DNA of 64,000 bases. It comes from Aquabacterium soli (GTDB lineage Bacteria; Pseudomonadota; Gammaproteobacteria; Burkholderiales; Burkholderiaceae_C). The notes beneath the pieces were generated by a model. The model had not been told where the DNA came from, ran no database searches, and worked only from the letters and a program-made list of their open reading frames with translations. A program made the position numbers and the translations under genes. How positions within the stretch are numbered: the stretch's first letter is position 1; each line of letters begins with the position of its first letter. This document shows, one piece after another, positions 24,994 through 34,260 of the stretch. The stretch spans positions 1 through 64,000 of the forward strand of contig NZ_RSED01000019.1 in the NCBI RefSeq assembly GCF_003933735.1, read 5' to 3'.

Positions 24994-27209
24994 GCCTATA
25001 CGCGCCATTCGACGACGACACCGCGGTGGAACAGCCGCGTGTGCTGCTGGTCGACGACGACGAGGTGAACCTGCTGCTGACCTCCATCGCGCTGCGCGAG
25101 CGAGGGTTTTCCATAGTAGAAGCCTCTTCCGGTGAAGACGCGCTTCAGCGCATCTCCGACTGGCTGCCCGACGTGGTCGTGCTCGATGCCGTCATGCCCG
25201 GCCTCGATGGTTTCCAGACCTGCGTCGAATTGCGCAACATGCCTGGCTATGAATCCATCCCGGTGCTCATGCTGACCGGGCTGGATGACGAGGCCTCCAT
25301 CACCCGCGCCTACGAAGTGGGCGCCACCGACTTCTTCGTCAAATGCAACCAGTGGAGCCTGCTGGCCGGGCGCCTGCGCTACCTGCTGCGTGCCTCGCGC
25401 ACCCGGCATGAACTGGAGCGCAGCAAGGCCAAGCTGGCCCGTGCGCAAGACCTGGCCCGCATGGGCAGCTTCGACTGGCGCAGGGAAGGCGGAGGCCTCG
25501 CGTTCTCACTGGAAGGCCTGCGCGTGTTCGGCATGGGCCCCAACGACCATCCCGGCCTGCGCCAGATCGTGCGCATGATGCCCCGGGAAGACCAACCCGC
25601 CTTCCGCCGCATTCTGCGGGACGTGATCGACCACGGCACCGTGTTGTGCAACGACATCCAGGTCACCTTGCAGGACGGCCGCCTGCGCGTGTTGCACGTC
25701 GAGGCTGAACCCGAATTCAACGAACTGGCCAACCTGATCGGCTACACCGGCATCGTGCAGGACGTGACCGACCGGCGCATGGCCGAGGACAAGATCAAGC
25801 ACCTGGCCAATTTCGACACGCTCACCGGCCTGCCCAACCGCCGCCAGATCTTCTGGCGCAGCGAGCGCGCCATCGAGCACGCCAAGCGCAACAACCACCG
25901 CGTGGCCCTGTTGCAGATCGGCCTGGACCGCTTCAAGGTGATCAACGAGAACCTGGGCCACCACGCCGGCGACGAATTGCTGATCGAGGTGTCGCGCCGC
26001 CTGCGCAACTGCGTGCGCCACTCCGAGCAGGTCATGGAAGGTGGCCTGGACCTGCATGGCCACCGCGGCCACCGAACCCTGGAGGCCGTCGGCCGCCTGG
26101 GCGCCGACGAGTTCGTGGTGCTGCTGCCCGAGGTGATCGACGAGGGCGAAGCCATGCTCACCGCCCACCGCGTGCTCGACAGCCTTCGCGAGCCCATGAT
26201 GGCCGGCGGCCAGGAATGCTTCATCACCGCCAGCGTGGGCGTGTCCTGCTTCCCGGGCCACGGGCTCACGGTGGCCGACCTGCTGCGCCATGCCGATGTG
26301 GCCATGGACCTGGCCAAGAGCCATGGCCGCAACTCGTCCATGCTGTACGACCCGCAGGTGGCCAGCAAGGGCCGTGTGCGCCTGGACCTGGACACCGCAT
26401 TGCACAAGGCCCTGGAGCGCAACGAACTGGTGCTGTACTACCAGCCCAAGATCGACGTGCGCACCAGCCAGATGGTGGGTGCAGAAGCCCTGATGCGCTG
26501 GATGCGCGACGGCAAGCTCATCCCGCCAGGCGATTTCATCCCCCTGGCCGAAGCCACCGGCTTGATCAACGAGATGAGTCTGTGGGCCATCACCGAGGCG
26601 GCCCGCCAAGCCAAGCAATGGCAGCAGAAGTTCGGCTTCGATTCGTCGATCGCCGTCAACCTGCCCAGCCGCCTCTTCGAGCGCCCCGACCTGGTCGACA
26701 CCATCGAGCAGATCCTCAAGGCCGAAGGCGTGGCCCCGCGCGCCATCGAGCTGGAGATCACCGAAACCGGCCTGATGAAGGATCTGCAGGGCGTGGTGCC
26801 CTCGCTGCACAAGCTCAACCAGCTGGGCATCGAGATCTCCATCGACGACTTCGGCACCGGCTACTCCTCGCTGGCCTACCTCACCTCGCTGCCCATCAGC
26901 GAACTCAAGATCGACCGCTCGTTCGTTCGCGATCTCGGTACTACGCCACAGAGCTCGGCGGTGGTTTCTGCCATCATCGCGCTGGCAAGGGCCCTGGGCC
27001 TGCGCGTCATCGCCGAAGGGGTTGAACAGGTCTCGCAGATGGAAGTGCTCTACAACCTGGGTTGCCAGATCTGCCAGGGCTTCCTGTTTGCCCGCCCCAT
27101 GCCACCTCAGGACATCGATGACTGGCTGCAGCAGTTGCAACAAAGCCCGCTGCCGCGCATCGAGACCGATTTCGGCGGACTGGGCTCGATGGCGGGCAAA
27201 CCCATCTGA
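24990..27209 (+). CDS. Response regulator with PAS, degenerate GGDEF and EAL domains
   Basis: 739 residues. Receiver with D66 (VVLDAVMPGLDG), a PAS-like segment (about 150-260), a GGDEF domain whose signature reads GADEF at 371-375 instead of GG[D/E]EF, and an EAL domain with E499-A-L and the metal/catalytic segments ELEITETGL and SIDDFGTGYSSL intact. It is therefore predicted to be a c-di-GMP phosphodiesterase, with the cyclase half inactive or only GTP-sensing. Translation is coupled to the hybrid kinase through the ATGA overlap, which makes this the natural phospho-acceptor of its HPt. Confidence 0.92.
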
Positions 27210-27310
27210 TGGCGGCCTTGCACGGTTGCAACCCGGGGTGCGGACTTGAGCGTCGCTCACCCTGCTGACACAGGCGCTCACACGGCGGTGCCCAGCACCC
27301 GGATCACCTC

Positions 27311-29104
27311 ATGAGCACCCAGCCCTCAGCCCCTGACACCGCAACGCCTCCTGCCCCCGCACAGCTCGCGAAGGCCGCCCTGCGGCGCCTGGCCCTTGAG
27401 CGGCAGGAGCCCACGCCTGAGAACTTTCGCGCGGCCTATGCGGCCGAGTCAGCCGCGCTGGGTTGGCCAGTGGCAGAACCCACACCCGCCGAGCCCTCGC
27501 CCCCCTCTGGCCCCGACACCGCGCCTGTGGCACTGGACACCGAGGATGGCCCGGCGTGGTCCGATTTGATCGGGCGCATCGCTCGCGGCCTGGAGCGCAG
27601 CAACAAGCAGTGGACGGCCGCCCGCCGCAAAGACAGCCTGCAGCGGGTGCTGGCCGGCAGCAAACAATCATCCGCGCGGCTGCTCCAGCGGCTCCAGCAA
27701 CTGGCACTGGCGTGGGACAGCGATCGCCCCGAAGACGCCGGCAGCACGACCGCGGCGCTGCAAGCCACAGACCCTGAAGCCGCCCCGGGCAGCACTGACG
27801 CACCGAAGAATCAACCGGAGCACTCCGCCGCCGAACCAACCTCGAACCACGACAGCCTCCAGGCACAGGCACAGGCACAGGCACAGGCTCAGGCCCTGGA
27901 CCAGGGCTGGATCGGCACCCAGCTGGCCGACACGCTCTACACAGCCCTGCCACCGGCCGACACCCAGGCTGTGGATGCCCGCTCCGCGCTCGAGCAAGCC
28001 GTGGCACGGGCGTTGAATCAGAGCAATGACCTTGCCGCCACTGCCCCGCAAGCACTGCAAGGCGAACTCCGCGACGCCTGTGACCAGGCGCGACGCGTGA
28101 TCGAGCACCGCCACCACCTGATGGACCAGTTGGTCGATCTGTGCCGCTCGCTGACCGACAGCCTTGTCGACCTGGCCGAGGACGACAGCTGGGCCCGGGG
28201 CCAAAGCGACGCCATGCGCGCCGAACTCGACGAAGGCCTGACCAGCCGTGGTGCGCGCCGCATCCAGCAACTGCTGGAAGATGCCCGCCAGCGCCAGCAA
28301 CTGCTCAAGCAGGAGCGCGAAGCCGCGCGCCAGGCACTCAAGCAGCTGATCTACCAGATGCTCAGCGAGATCGGCGAACTGGGCCAGGCCACCGGCCGCT
28401 TCCAGGACAACCTGAGCCGCTACGCCGACACCATTGGGCAGGCCGACACGCTCGAGAGTCTGACGGGTGTCGTGCGCGAGATGGTCGCAGAAAGCCGCAA
28501 CGTGCATGGCGCGATCGCACAGACCCAGGAACGGCTGCACAGCGAGCACGCCCGGGCCACCGAGCTCACCCAGCGCGTGCGCGATCTGGAGGACGAGATC
28601 CGCAAACTGTCGGATGAAGTCTCAACAGACCCGCTCACCCAGATCGCCAACCGGCGCGGGCTGATGCGCATCTTCGAGAGCGAACGCTCACGCGTGGAGC
28701 GCCAGGGGCAGTCGCTGGCCATCGGGCTGCTGGATGTCGACAACTTCAAGAAGCTCAACGACACCCTGGGGCACCACACGGGTGATGAAGCCCTGAAGTT
28801 CCTCTCGCGCCGTGTCAGCGAAACCCTGCGCCCCAGCGACGCGCTGGCGCGCTACGGCGGCGAAGAGTTCGTGGTGATGATGCCCAACACCGAGGTCGAC
28901 GAGGGCCAGCAGGTGCTCACGCGCCTGCAACGCCAGCTCAGTTCGGAGTTCTTCACGCAGGACACCACCAAGGTCTTCATCACTTTCTCGGCCGGTGTCA
29001 CCCAGTACCGTGAAGGCGAAGCCATCGAGCAGGCGCTGGACCGCGCCGATGTGGCGCTCTACGAAGCCAAACGCACCGGGAAGAACCGAACCTGCATCGG
29101 CTGA
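27311..29104 (+). CDS. Diguanylate cyclase
   Basis: 597 residues, no membrane segment. The first about 180 residues are low-complexity Pro/Ala/Gln, followed by a long region of helical, coiled-coil-like sequence, then a C-terminal GGDEF domain with an intact GGEEF at 516-520 and a product-inhibition site RPSD (507-510) five residues before it. It should make c-di-GMP and be feedback-limited. A run of six Gln-Ala pairs (residues 184-195) is encoded by a tandem hexanucleotide. It starts 101 bp after the EAL protein on the same strand and converges with nnr 3 bp away. Confidence 0.92.
   Translation: MSTQPSAPDTATPPAPAQLAKAALRRLALERQEPTPENFRAAYAAESAALGWPVAEPTPAEPSPPSGPDTAPVALDTEDGPAWSDLIGRIARGLERSNKQWTAARRKDSLQRVLAGSKQSSARLLQRLQQLALAWDSDRPEDAGSTTAALQATDPEAAPGSTDAPKNQPEHSAAEPTSNHDSLQAQAQAQAQAQALDQGWIGTQLADTLYTALPPADTQAVDARSALEQAVARALNQSNDLAATAPQALQGELRDACDQARRVIEHRHHLMDQLVDLCRSLTDSLVDLAEDDSWARGQSDAMRAELDEGLTSRGARRIQQLLEDARQRQQLLKQEREAARQALKQLIYQMLSEIGELGQATGRFQDNLSRYADTIGQADTLESLTGVVREMVAESRNVHGAIAQTQERLHSEHARATELTQRVRDLEDEIRKLSDEVSTDPLTQIANRRGLMRIFESERSRVERQGQSLAIGLLDVDNFKKLNDTLGHHTGDEALKFLSRRVSETLRPSDALARYGGEEFVVMMPNTEVDEGQQVLTRLQRQLSSEFFTQDTTKVFITFSAGVTQYREGEAIEQALDRADVALYEAKRTGKNRTCIG
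27860..27895 (+). repeat. Tandem hexanucleotide repeat coding Gln-Ala pairs
   Basis: Six units of CAGGCA (the fifth CAGGCT, the sixth CAGGCC) encode six Gln-Ala pairs inside the diguanylate cyclase. The unit is a multiple of three, so slippage would change length without breaking the frame. Confidence 0.9.
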
Positions 29105-29107
29105 CCC

Positions 29108-30628
29108 TCAAGGTTCGGACCACAACGCCCTGAGTACCGCAGGGACCTGCTCGGGCAGATCTTCGGCCAACAGGCCCGGCCCGAAAGCTTGTGCACAGGC
29201 CCCATGCACCCAGGCCGCCGCACACGTGGCCTCCCAGGCCGGCAGGCCTTGGGCCAGCAAACCACCGATCATCCCGGCCAGCACATCGCCCGCGCCTGCC
29301 GTGGCCAACCAGGCTGGCGCGCCTGTATTGATCGCCACTCGACCATCCGGTGCCGCGATCACGGTGTCCGCCCCCTTGTGCAGCACCACGGCAGCACTGC
29401 GCCCTGCCGCGTCGCGGGTTCGCGCCAGCTTGTCCCCTTCACCCTCGCCGAACAGGCGCACGAACTCGCCCTCATGCGGGGTGAGGACCACAGGCCGGGC
29501 GGCCTGCTGAATCGCAACGAACAGTGCCTCAGGGCATCCCTCGAACGCCATCAGCGCATCTGCATCGAGCACCAGAGGTCGTGCCCCCGGGGCCTGCAGA
29601 GCGGCCAGCACCAAAGACCTCAGAGCGGCATCGGCCGGTGCAGGCAGACCTGCCAGCGCACCGGGCCCCAACACGGCTGCGGCCCACCGCGGCGGCGTCA
29701 GCAAGTCGGTCCAGTCCGCCAGCAAGGCCTGCGCACTGTCGTCCGACAAGGGCTGTGCCATGGTCGACATCACCTGGCTGGCATAGACCACCCAACTTGA
29801 CGAAGGCACGGCCAAGGTGGTCATGCCGGCACCGATGCGCCCAGCCGCCCTCGCCGCCAAGCGGGCTGCACCCACCATCCGGGCACCACCCAGCACCACC
29901 ACATGGCCGCGGCGGTACTTGTGGGTGGTCGCGGCCGGGGCTGACCACAGGCCTTTCCACAAAGCGGGTGAGTTCTCCCATGTCTGCACGGGCACATCCT
30001 CAAGGGCCTGGGGAGCGATGCCAATGTCGCCCACGACCACCTCACCGCACAAGGCACGTCCCGGCATCAGCACATGCGCGGGTTTCTTGCGAAAGAATGT
30101 GACGGTGAGTTGCGCGGGCACGGCTCCCCACGACTGGCCCGTATCGCCTTGAACGCCGGATGGAACATCCACCCCAACCAACGCCATGCCACGGGTCACG
30201 GCTTCGCCCATCAGCGCCGACACGCCGGGCTCCAGCGGCCTTGCCAGACCGGCGCCGAACAGCGCGTCCACCACGATCGCAGCCCCATCGAGCACCGACG
30301 CGGCAAGAGACTCTGTCACCGCGCCCGGCAGCGCCTGCCAAAGGCGCGCATGGTGAAGGGCAGCGCCTTTCAACGGGCTTGCGGGCTCAAGCACAGCCAC
30401 GCGCACAGGCCAGCCGGCTTCAGCCAGCAGACGGGCTACCACATGGCCATCGCCGCCGTTGTTGCCCGGCCCACACAGCACCACCACGGGCCGGATGCTC
30501 CATCGCGCCCGGATGGCATCGGCTACAGCCCTGCCCGCTTGCTCCATCAGTTGAGTTTCAGGCACGCCATGGGCCATGGCCCATGCGTCGGCTTGTGCCA
30601 TCTGAGCGCAGGTCAGCAGTTCGTTCAT
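29108..30628 (-). CDS. nnr: Bifunctional NAD(P)H-hydrate epimerase / dehydratase
   Basis: 506 residues repairing damaged NAD(P)HX. The N-terminal YjeF_N epimerase (about 1-215) has the glycine-rich LCGPGNNGGDG loop; the C-terminal ADP-dependent dehydratase (about 225-506) has the ribokinase-like GAGDVLAGMIGG. This fused arrangement is common in bacteria. The frame stays open about 345 bp upstream, but the ATG at 30628 gives the usual N-terminus (MNELLTCAQM). A long gene-poor region lies upstream of it. Confidence 0.94.
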   Translation of the reverse strand: MNELLTCAQMAQADAWAMAHGVPETQLMEQAGRAVADAIRARWSIRPVVVLCGPGNNGGDGHVVARLLAEAGWPVRVAVLEPASPLKGAALHHARLWQALPGAVTESLAASVLDGAAIVVDALFGAGLARPLEPGVSALMGEAVTRGMALVGVDVPSGVQGDTGQSWGAVPAQLTVTFFRKKPAHVLMPGRALCGEVVVGDIGIAPQALEDVPVQTWENSPALWKGLWSAPAATTHKYRRGHVVVLGGARMVGAARLAARAAGRIGAGMTTLAVPSSSWVVYASQVMSTMAQPLSDDSAQALLADWTDLLTPPRWAAAVLGPGALAGLPAPADAALRSLVLAALQAPGARPLVLDADALMAFEGCPEALFVAIQQAARPVVLTPHEGEFVRLFGEGEGDKLARTRDAAGRSAAVVLHKGADTVIAAPDGRVAINTGAPAWLATAGAGDVLAGMIGGLLAQGLPAWEATCAAAWVHGACAQAFGPGLLAEDLPEQVPAVLRALWSEP

Positions 30629-31357
30629 TCCATTTCCAGCCAAACATCTCCCACCGAGATCACACATGCGTTTCAAACGCAAAGTGCGTGCATGTTTCAC
30701 GGCATCACTTGCGAAGCATGCCACGAGGGCACCACAAAACGATTGATCAGGGCCACACTGCAAGCGTGGATGTTCGACGAGTTCTTCGTCAGTCCACAGG
30801 ACACACCGGATCTCGGTGGTCATCCCAGGTAGCGTTGGGCCGCATGGCCAACTGGCAGGATGGATCTGCCAAGCATGCCTGGCCGCCGGTGAGGCGGTGC
30901 TCTCCTCCGCGAGAGAACAGGGTTGGCAATCATCTCGCCCACTCAGGACGCGCGGTGTGCACGTCCGAACCACAGCCCGTCAGGTCCTAGGCCAGATGGG
31001 CTGTTTTCTTTCCTGGATTGATCACTGCAAGATCGCGATGAGCCTCTGATCGAGTCCCGCACGGCGCATCGTCTTTCAAGGCCTGGACACGCTGTGGACA
31101 TCACCCACCATTGGATTCCGCGCTCAGAACAGCGGCCAATGCCAGATCCCATACCTGATATTGCACGACGACGTGGCGCCCGGTCGCACGGGGTTTTCAG
31201 CGCATGTGGCGGAACCCGCACCGCCAGGCGCGATCGAGTCATGAACAGTGCCCTTCGGCCATCAGGGGTATAGTCCGCGCAAAGATCAATAAGAAGATTG
31301 CAGCGGAGGTCGTGAGCGCAAGCTCTTTATACCCATCGACAAACGACCCATACCGAC
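30629..31357. other. Gene-poor interval of about 730 bp between nnr and the H-NS gene
   Basis: No convincing gene. Short open frames exist on both strands (for example 30816-31049 plus and 30943-31242 minus) but lack ribosome sites, family resemblance or steady codon bias. The right end holds the likely promoter and an about 80-nt leader of the H-NS gene, with TATAGT at 31269-31274. The middle may be the decayed remains of a gene. Confidence 0.5.
31269..31274 (+). promoter_or_regulatory. Candidate -10 element of the H-NS gene
   Basis: TATAGT matches the sigma-70 -10 consensus at five of six positions, 84 nt before the H-NS start. No good -35 hexamer is found 17 nt upstream, so the call is tentative. 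The resulting leader would be about 75 nt. Confidence 0.35.
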
Positions 31358-31726
31358 ATGGCCAAGACCTACATCGAACTCATGGCTGAGATTGAACAGC
31401 TGCAAAGCCAGGCAGCCAAGCTCAAGGACCGAGAAAAGTCCGACGTCGTCGCCCGCATCAAGAAGGCCATCGAGGTGTATGGCCTGACCGCCAAGGACCT
31501 CGGCCTGGGCAAGACCGGCCGCACCACCACCGGCAAGGCTGCACCGCGCAAGGCCAAGGCAGCCAAAGCCGCCAAGCGCGGCCGCAAGGCCAGCGTTGCC
31601 AGCGCGCCCAAGTTCCGCGACGACGCCGGCAACGTCTGGTCCGGCCGCGGCCCCCGCCCTCTGTGGCTCAGGAACGCCCTGGCCTCCGGCGCCACGCTGG
31701 AAAGCTTCGCAGCGCCAGCTCAGTGA
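31358..31726 (+). CDS. H-NS family nucleoid-associated protein
   Basis: 122 residues. N-terminal helical oligomerisation region (ELMAEIEQLQSQAAKLKDRE), a long Lys/Ala-rich linker with AT-hook-like GRK/GRT pieces, and the C-terminal H-NS DNA-binding domain (FRDDAGNVWSGRGPRPLWL). Proteins of this kind silence AT-rich or transferred DNA. The Lys/Ala-rich linker is longer than in enterobacterial H-NS and typical of Burkholderiales. It stands alone after the gene-poor interval. Confidence 0.92.
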   Translation: MAKTYIELMAEIEQLQSQAAKLKDREKSDVVARIKKAIEVYGLTAKDLGLGKTGRTTTGKAAPRKAKAAKAAKRGRKASVASAPKFRDDAGNVWSGRGPRPLWLRNALASGATLESFAAPAQ

Positions 31727-31801
31727 GCCCGAAGGCACCGTCGGCCCCGCACCAGGGCCGGGCGGTGCTCTGCCACCGGTGAACCCGCAAGCACCTCACG
31801 C

Positions 31802-32626
31802 TCACGCCTCATCGAGGAACAGGTCGATGATCGGCGTCGCGCCGGGGGTGACCAGGTAAGCACTGAAGTCTGTCAAGCCACGGGCACGCAGCACCTCTTC
31901 ATCGACAAAGGTGTGGCCGCTGCGGCTGCGCGCCTCGGAAGTCAGGATGTCATGGGCCGCATCGGCCATGATCTTGGGCAGGCGACCCATCTCGCCCAGG
32001 CCGGCCTGCGCCACTTTCAGGGCCGACGTGGCGATGATCGTCTTCGGCCACAGGCAGTTCACCGCGATGCCGTCGCCACGCAGCTCCTCGGCCATGCCCA
32101 GTGCCAGCAGACTCATGCCGTACTTGGATGCCGTATACGCCGGGTGCGCGCCCAGCCACTTCGGGTTGAGGTTGATGGGCGGTGACAGCACCAGGATGTG
32201 CGGATTGGCAGCGCGCTTGAGGTGCGGGATGCAGGCCTGCGAGCACACGAAGGTGCCCCGCATGTTGATGTCCATCATCAGGTCGTAGCGCTTGGCCGGC
32301 GTGTCTGTCGTGCGCGTGATGCTGATGGCGCTGGCGTTGTTGACCAGGATGTCGATGCCACCGAAATGGCTGGCCGCTTTGTCCACGGCCGCGGCCACGG
32401 CATCCGCGTCGCGGATGTCCAGCTGCAGCGGGAGTGCACGGCCACCTGCGGCCTCGATCTCCTGCGCCGCACTGAAGATGGTGCCGGGCAGGCGCGGATC
32501 AGGCTCTGCCGTCTTGGCGGCGATGACGATGTTGGCGCCATCCCTGGCGGCGCGCAGCGCGATCTCCTTGCCGATGCCACGGCTGGCACCCGTGATGAAC
32601 AGTGTCTTGTCTTTGAGGGAGGTCAT
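31802..32626 (-). CDS. Short-chain dehydrogenase/reductase, HSDL2-like
   Basis: 274-residue NAD(P)-dependent oxidoreductase. Cofactor motif TGASRGIG near residues 12-19, the NNASAI segment, and an active-site region in which the usual S-Y-K triad appears as SPP...YTASKYG. The overall pattern (ITGASRGIGKEIALRAARDGANIVIAAKT) is that of hydroxysteroid-dehydrogenase-like protein 2, probably acting on acyl or steroid-like substrates. The AraC regulator lies 115 bp upstream on the same strand, so co-transcription is possible. Confidence 0.87.
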   Translation of the reverse strand: MTSLKDKTLFITGASRGIGKEIALRAARDGANIVIAAKTAEPDPRLPGTIFSAAQEIEAAGGRALPLQLDIRDADAVAAAVDKAASHFGGIDILVNNASAISITRTTDTPAKRYDLMMDINMRGTFVCSQACIPHLKRAANPHILVLSPPINLNPKWLGAHPAYTASKYGMSLLALGMAEELRGDGIAVNCLWPKTIIATSALKVAQAGLGEMGRLPKIMADAAHDILTSEARSRSGHTFVDEEVLRARGLTDFSAYLVTPGATPIIDLFLDEA

Positions 32627-32741
32627 GCGGGCCTTTCAAGCCATGGGGTTGCAGGCGCCACAGTAACCTCTGGCCCGCCGCTGCGCTTGTGCAAACCTGC
32701 TGAGCCCGTGAAAGGGCTGACGCGCCTTTGCCCGCGCCCGC

Positions 32742-33476
32742 TCAGCGCCGGTCCACCACCAGTGCGCGCGATCCGGCCAGGATGTCCCGGGGCCGCAAAC
32801 CCGTGAAGTAACGGATCGAATTGCTGAAATAGGCCGAATCGCTGTAACCCAGGTCCAGTGCGATCTGGGTGAGCGTGGCCTGGCTGTCCACGGCGTTCAG
32901 CAGGCTGCGCGCCCGCTTCCAGGTGCGAAAGCTGCGAAACGGCGTCTGGCATTCGCCCTTGAACAGGTGGATGAAGCGGGAGGCAGAGATTGCACAGGCC
33001 GCCGCGCACTCATCGGCCGTGAGGAGGCTTGAAGGATCATGGCGGATGCGTTCGATCACGCCGGCAATGCGCGGATCCACACGGCGCCGAGGCAAGGCCA
33101 TGCCGAACAGCGCGGCCTCCAGGGATGGGGCATCCCCAGACAGGGCCGCCAGTCGCGCGCCCCACGCATGGCCATCGAAGGCGGGCTCCCACAGGCCCAG
33201 AACGTCTGGCAGCTGCGTCACATCGATGAAATCGGGCTCGACCAGCACACACTGGATCCGCTGGTCGGCCGTGCGCAGGCTGTGGGGCACATAAGGTGGC
33301 ACCACCCAGGCCGGCACGCTGACAGGGGCCGCGTCGCCCACGGTGATCTGCATGCAGCCCGATTCAGGCGCGTACAGCGTCCAGGCGCCCAGCACCCGCG
33401 TGCGCGGTCTGCCCAGAAGGCCCGCGTAGAACACGATGTCGCTGTCGAACATCAACCGGTTTGCTCCGGTACCCAT
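32742..33476 (-). CDS. AraC family transcriptional regulator
   Basis: 244 residues. N-terminal cupin-like sensing half (about 1-135) and a C-terminal pair of helix-turn-helix motifs (about 145-240) with the family signature ending DLGYSDSAYFSNSIRYFTGLRP. Its ligand is unknown. The ATG at 33476 has a strong AGGAG site 6-7 nt before it. It is divergent from the carbonic anhydrase gene (113 bp apart) and upstream of the HSDL2-like gene, either of which may be its target. Confidence 0.9.
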   Translation of the reverse strand: MGTGANRLMFDSDIVFYAGLLGRPRTRVLGAWTLYAPESGCMQITVGDAAPVSVPAWVVPPYVPHSLRTADQRIQCVLVEPDFIDVTQLPDVLGLWEPAFDGHAWGARLAALSGDAPSLEAALFGMALPRRRVDPRIAGVIERIRHDPSSLLTADECAAACAISASRFIHLFKGECQTPFRSFRTWKRARSLLNAVDSQATLTQIALDLGYSDSAYFSNSIRYFTGLRPRDILAGSRALVVDRR

Positions 33477-33589
33477 GCCAGTCTCCTGTACTCCGTCAGC
33501 GGATCATACCGACGACCAGTTGTTCCAAGACAGACCGCATCCGCAGGCCGCAACATGCGGGCCGAGGCACGCCAAAGGATGACAAGGCC

Positions 33590-34255
33590 ATGGACGACAT
33601 CGATCTACTGCTGGGCAACAACAAGCGCTGGTCGCAGGCCATGCAGCAGCAGGACCCCGCCTTCTTCAGCCGGCTGGCCGGTCAGCAGACGCCTCGCTAC
33701 CTCTGGATCGGCTGTTCCGACAGCCGGGTGCCGGCCAACGAGATCGTCGGCCTGGCACCGGGCGAGGTCTTCGTGCACCGCAACATCGCGAACCTGATCG
33801 TGCACACCGACCTGAACTGCCTGTCGGTGATCCAGTACGCCATCGACGTGCTCAAGGTTCAGCACGTGATGGTGGTCGGCCACTATGGTTGCGGCGGCGT
33901 GCAGGCGGCCCTGCGGGAGTTGCGCGTGGGCCTGGCAGACTACTGGCTGCGCTACCTGGAGGACATCCGCCACATCCACGGCCGGCGGCTGGCGCTCGAG
34001 CCCGACGAGACAAGCCAGGCCAACCGCCTGGCCGAGATCAACGTGATCGAGCAGGTATGCAACTTCAGCCGGCTGGAGGTGGTGCGCTCCGCCTGGCAAC
34101 GGGGCCAACCGGTGTCGGTGCATGGCCTGATCTACGGCCTGCACGATGGCGTGCTGCGCAACCTGGGTGCCAGCATGCATGGGCCGCTGGACCTGGTGGC
34201 CTGGCGCAAGGCCGCCTTGACGACCTTGTGGAGCCCCCATCGGCTGGCCGGCTGA
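33590..34255 (+). CDS. can: Beta-class carbonic anhydrase
   Basis: 221 residues. Interconverts CO2 and bicarbonate with a zinc ion bound by C42, H98 and C101; the Asp/Arg dyad C42-S-D44-S-R is present. The pattern (IGCSDSRVPANEI, GHYGCGGV) matches the E. coli Can type. The ATG at 33590 has AAGGA upstream. It may supply bicarbonate to anabolic carboxylases or support the RuBisCO encoded about 20 kb away; this link is inference. Confidence 0.95.
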   Translation: MDDIDLLLGNNKRWSQAMQQQDPAFFSRLAGQQTPRYLWIGCSDSRVPANEIVGLAPGEVFVHRNIANLIVHTDLNCLSVIQYAIDVLKVQHVMVVGHYGCGGVQAALRELRVGLADYWLRYLEDIRHIHGRRLALEPDETSQANRLAEINVIEQVCNFSRLEVVRSAWQRGQPVSVHGLIYGLHDGVLRNLGASMHGPLDLVAWRKAALTTLWSPHRLAG

Positions 34256-34260
34256 AAGCT

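Noticed and set aside
30816..31242. Possible small genes at 30816-31049 (plus) and 30943-31242 (minus)
   Set aside because: They overlap each other, lack ribosome sites and show no recognisable sequence; kept only as part of the unexplained interval.
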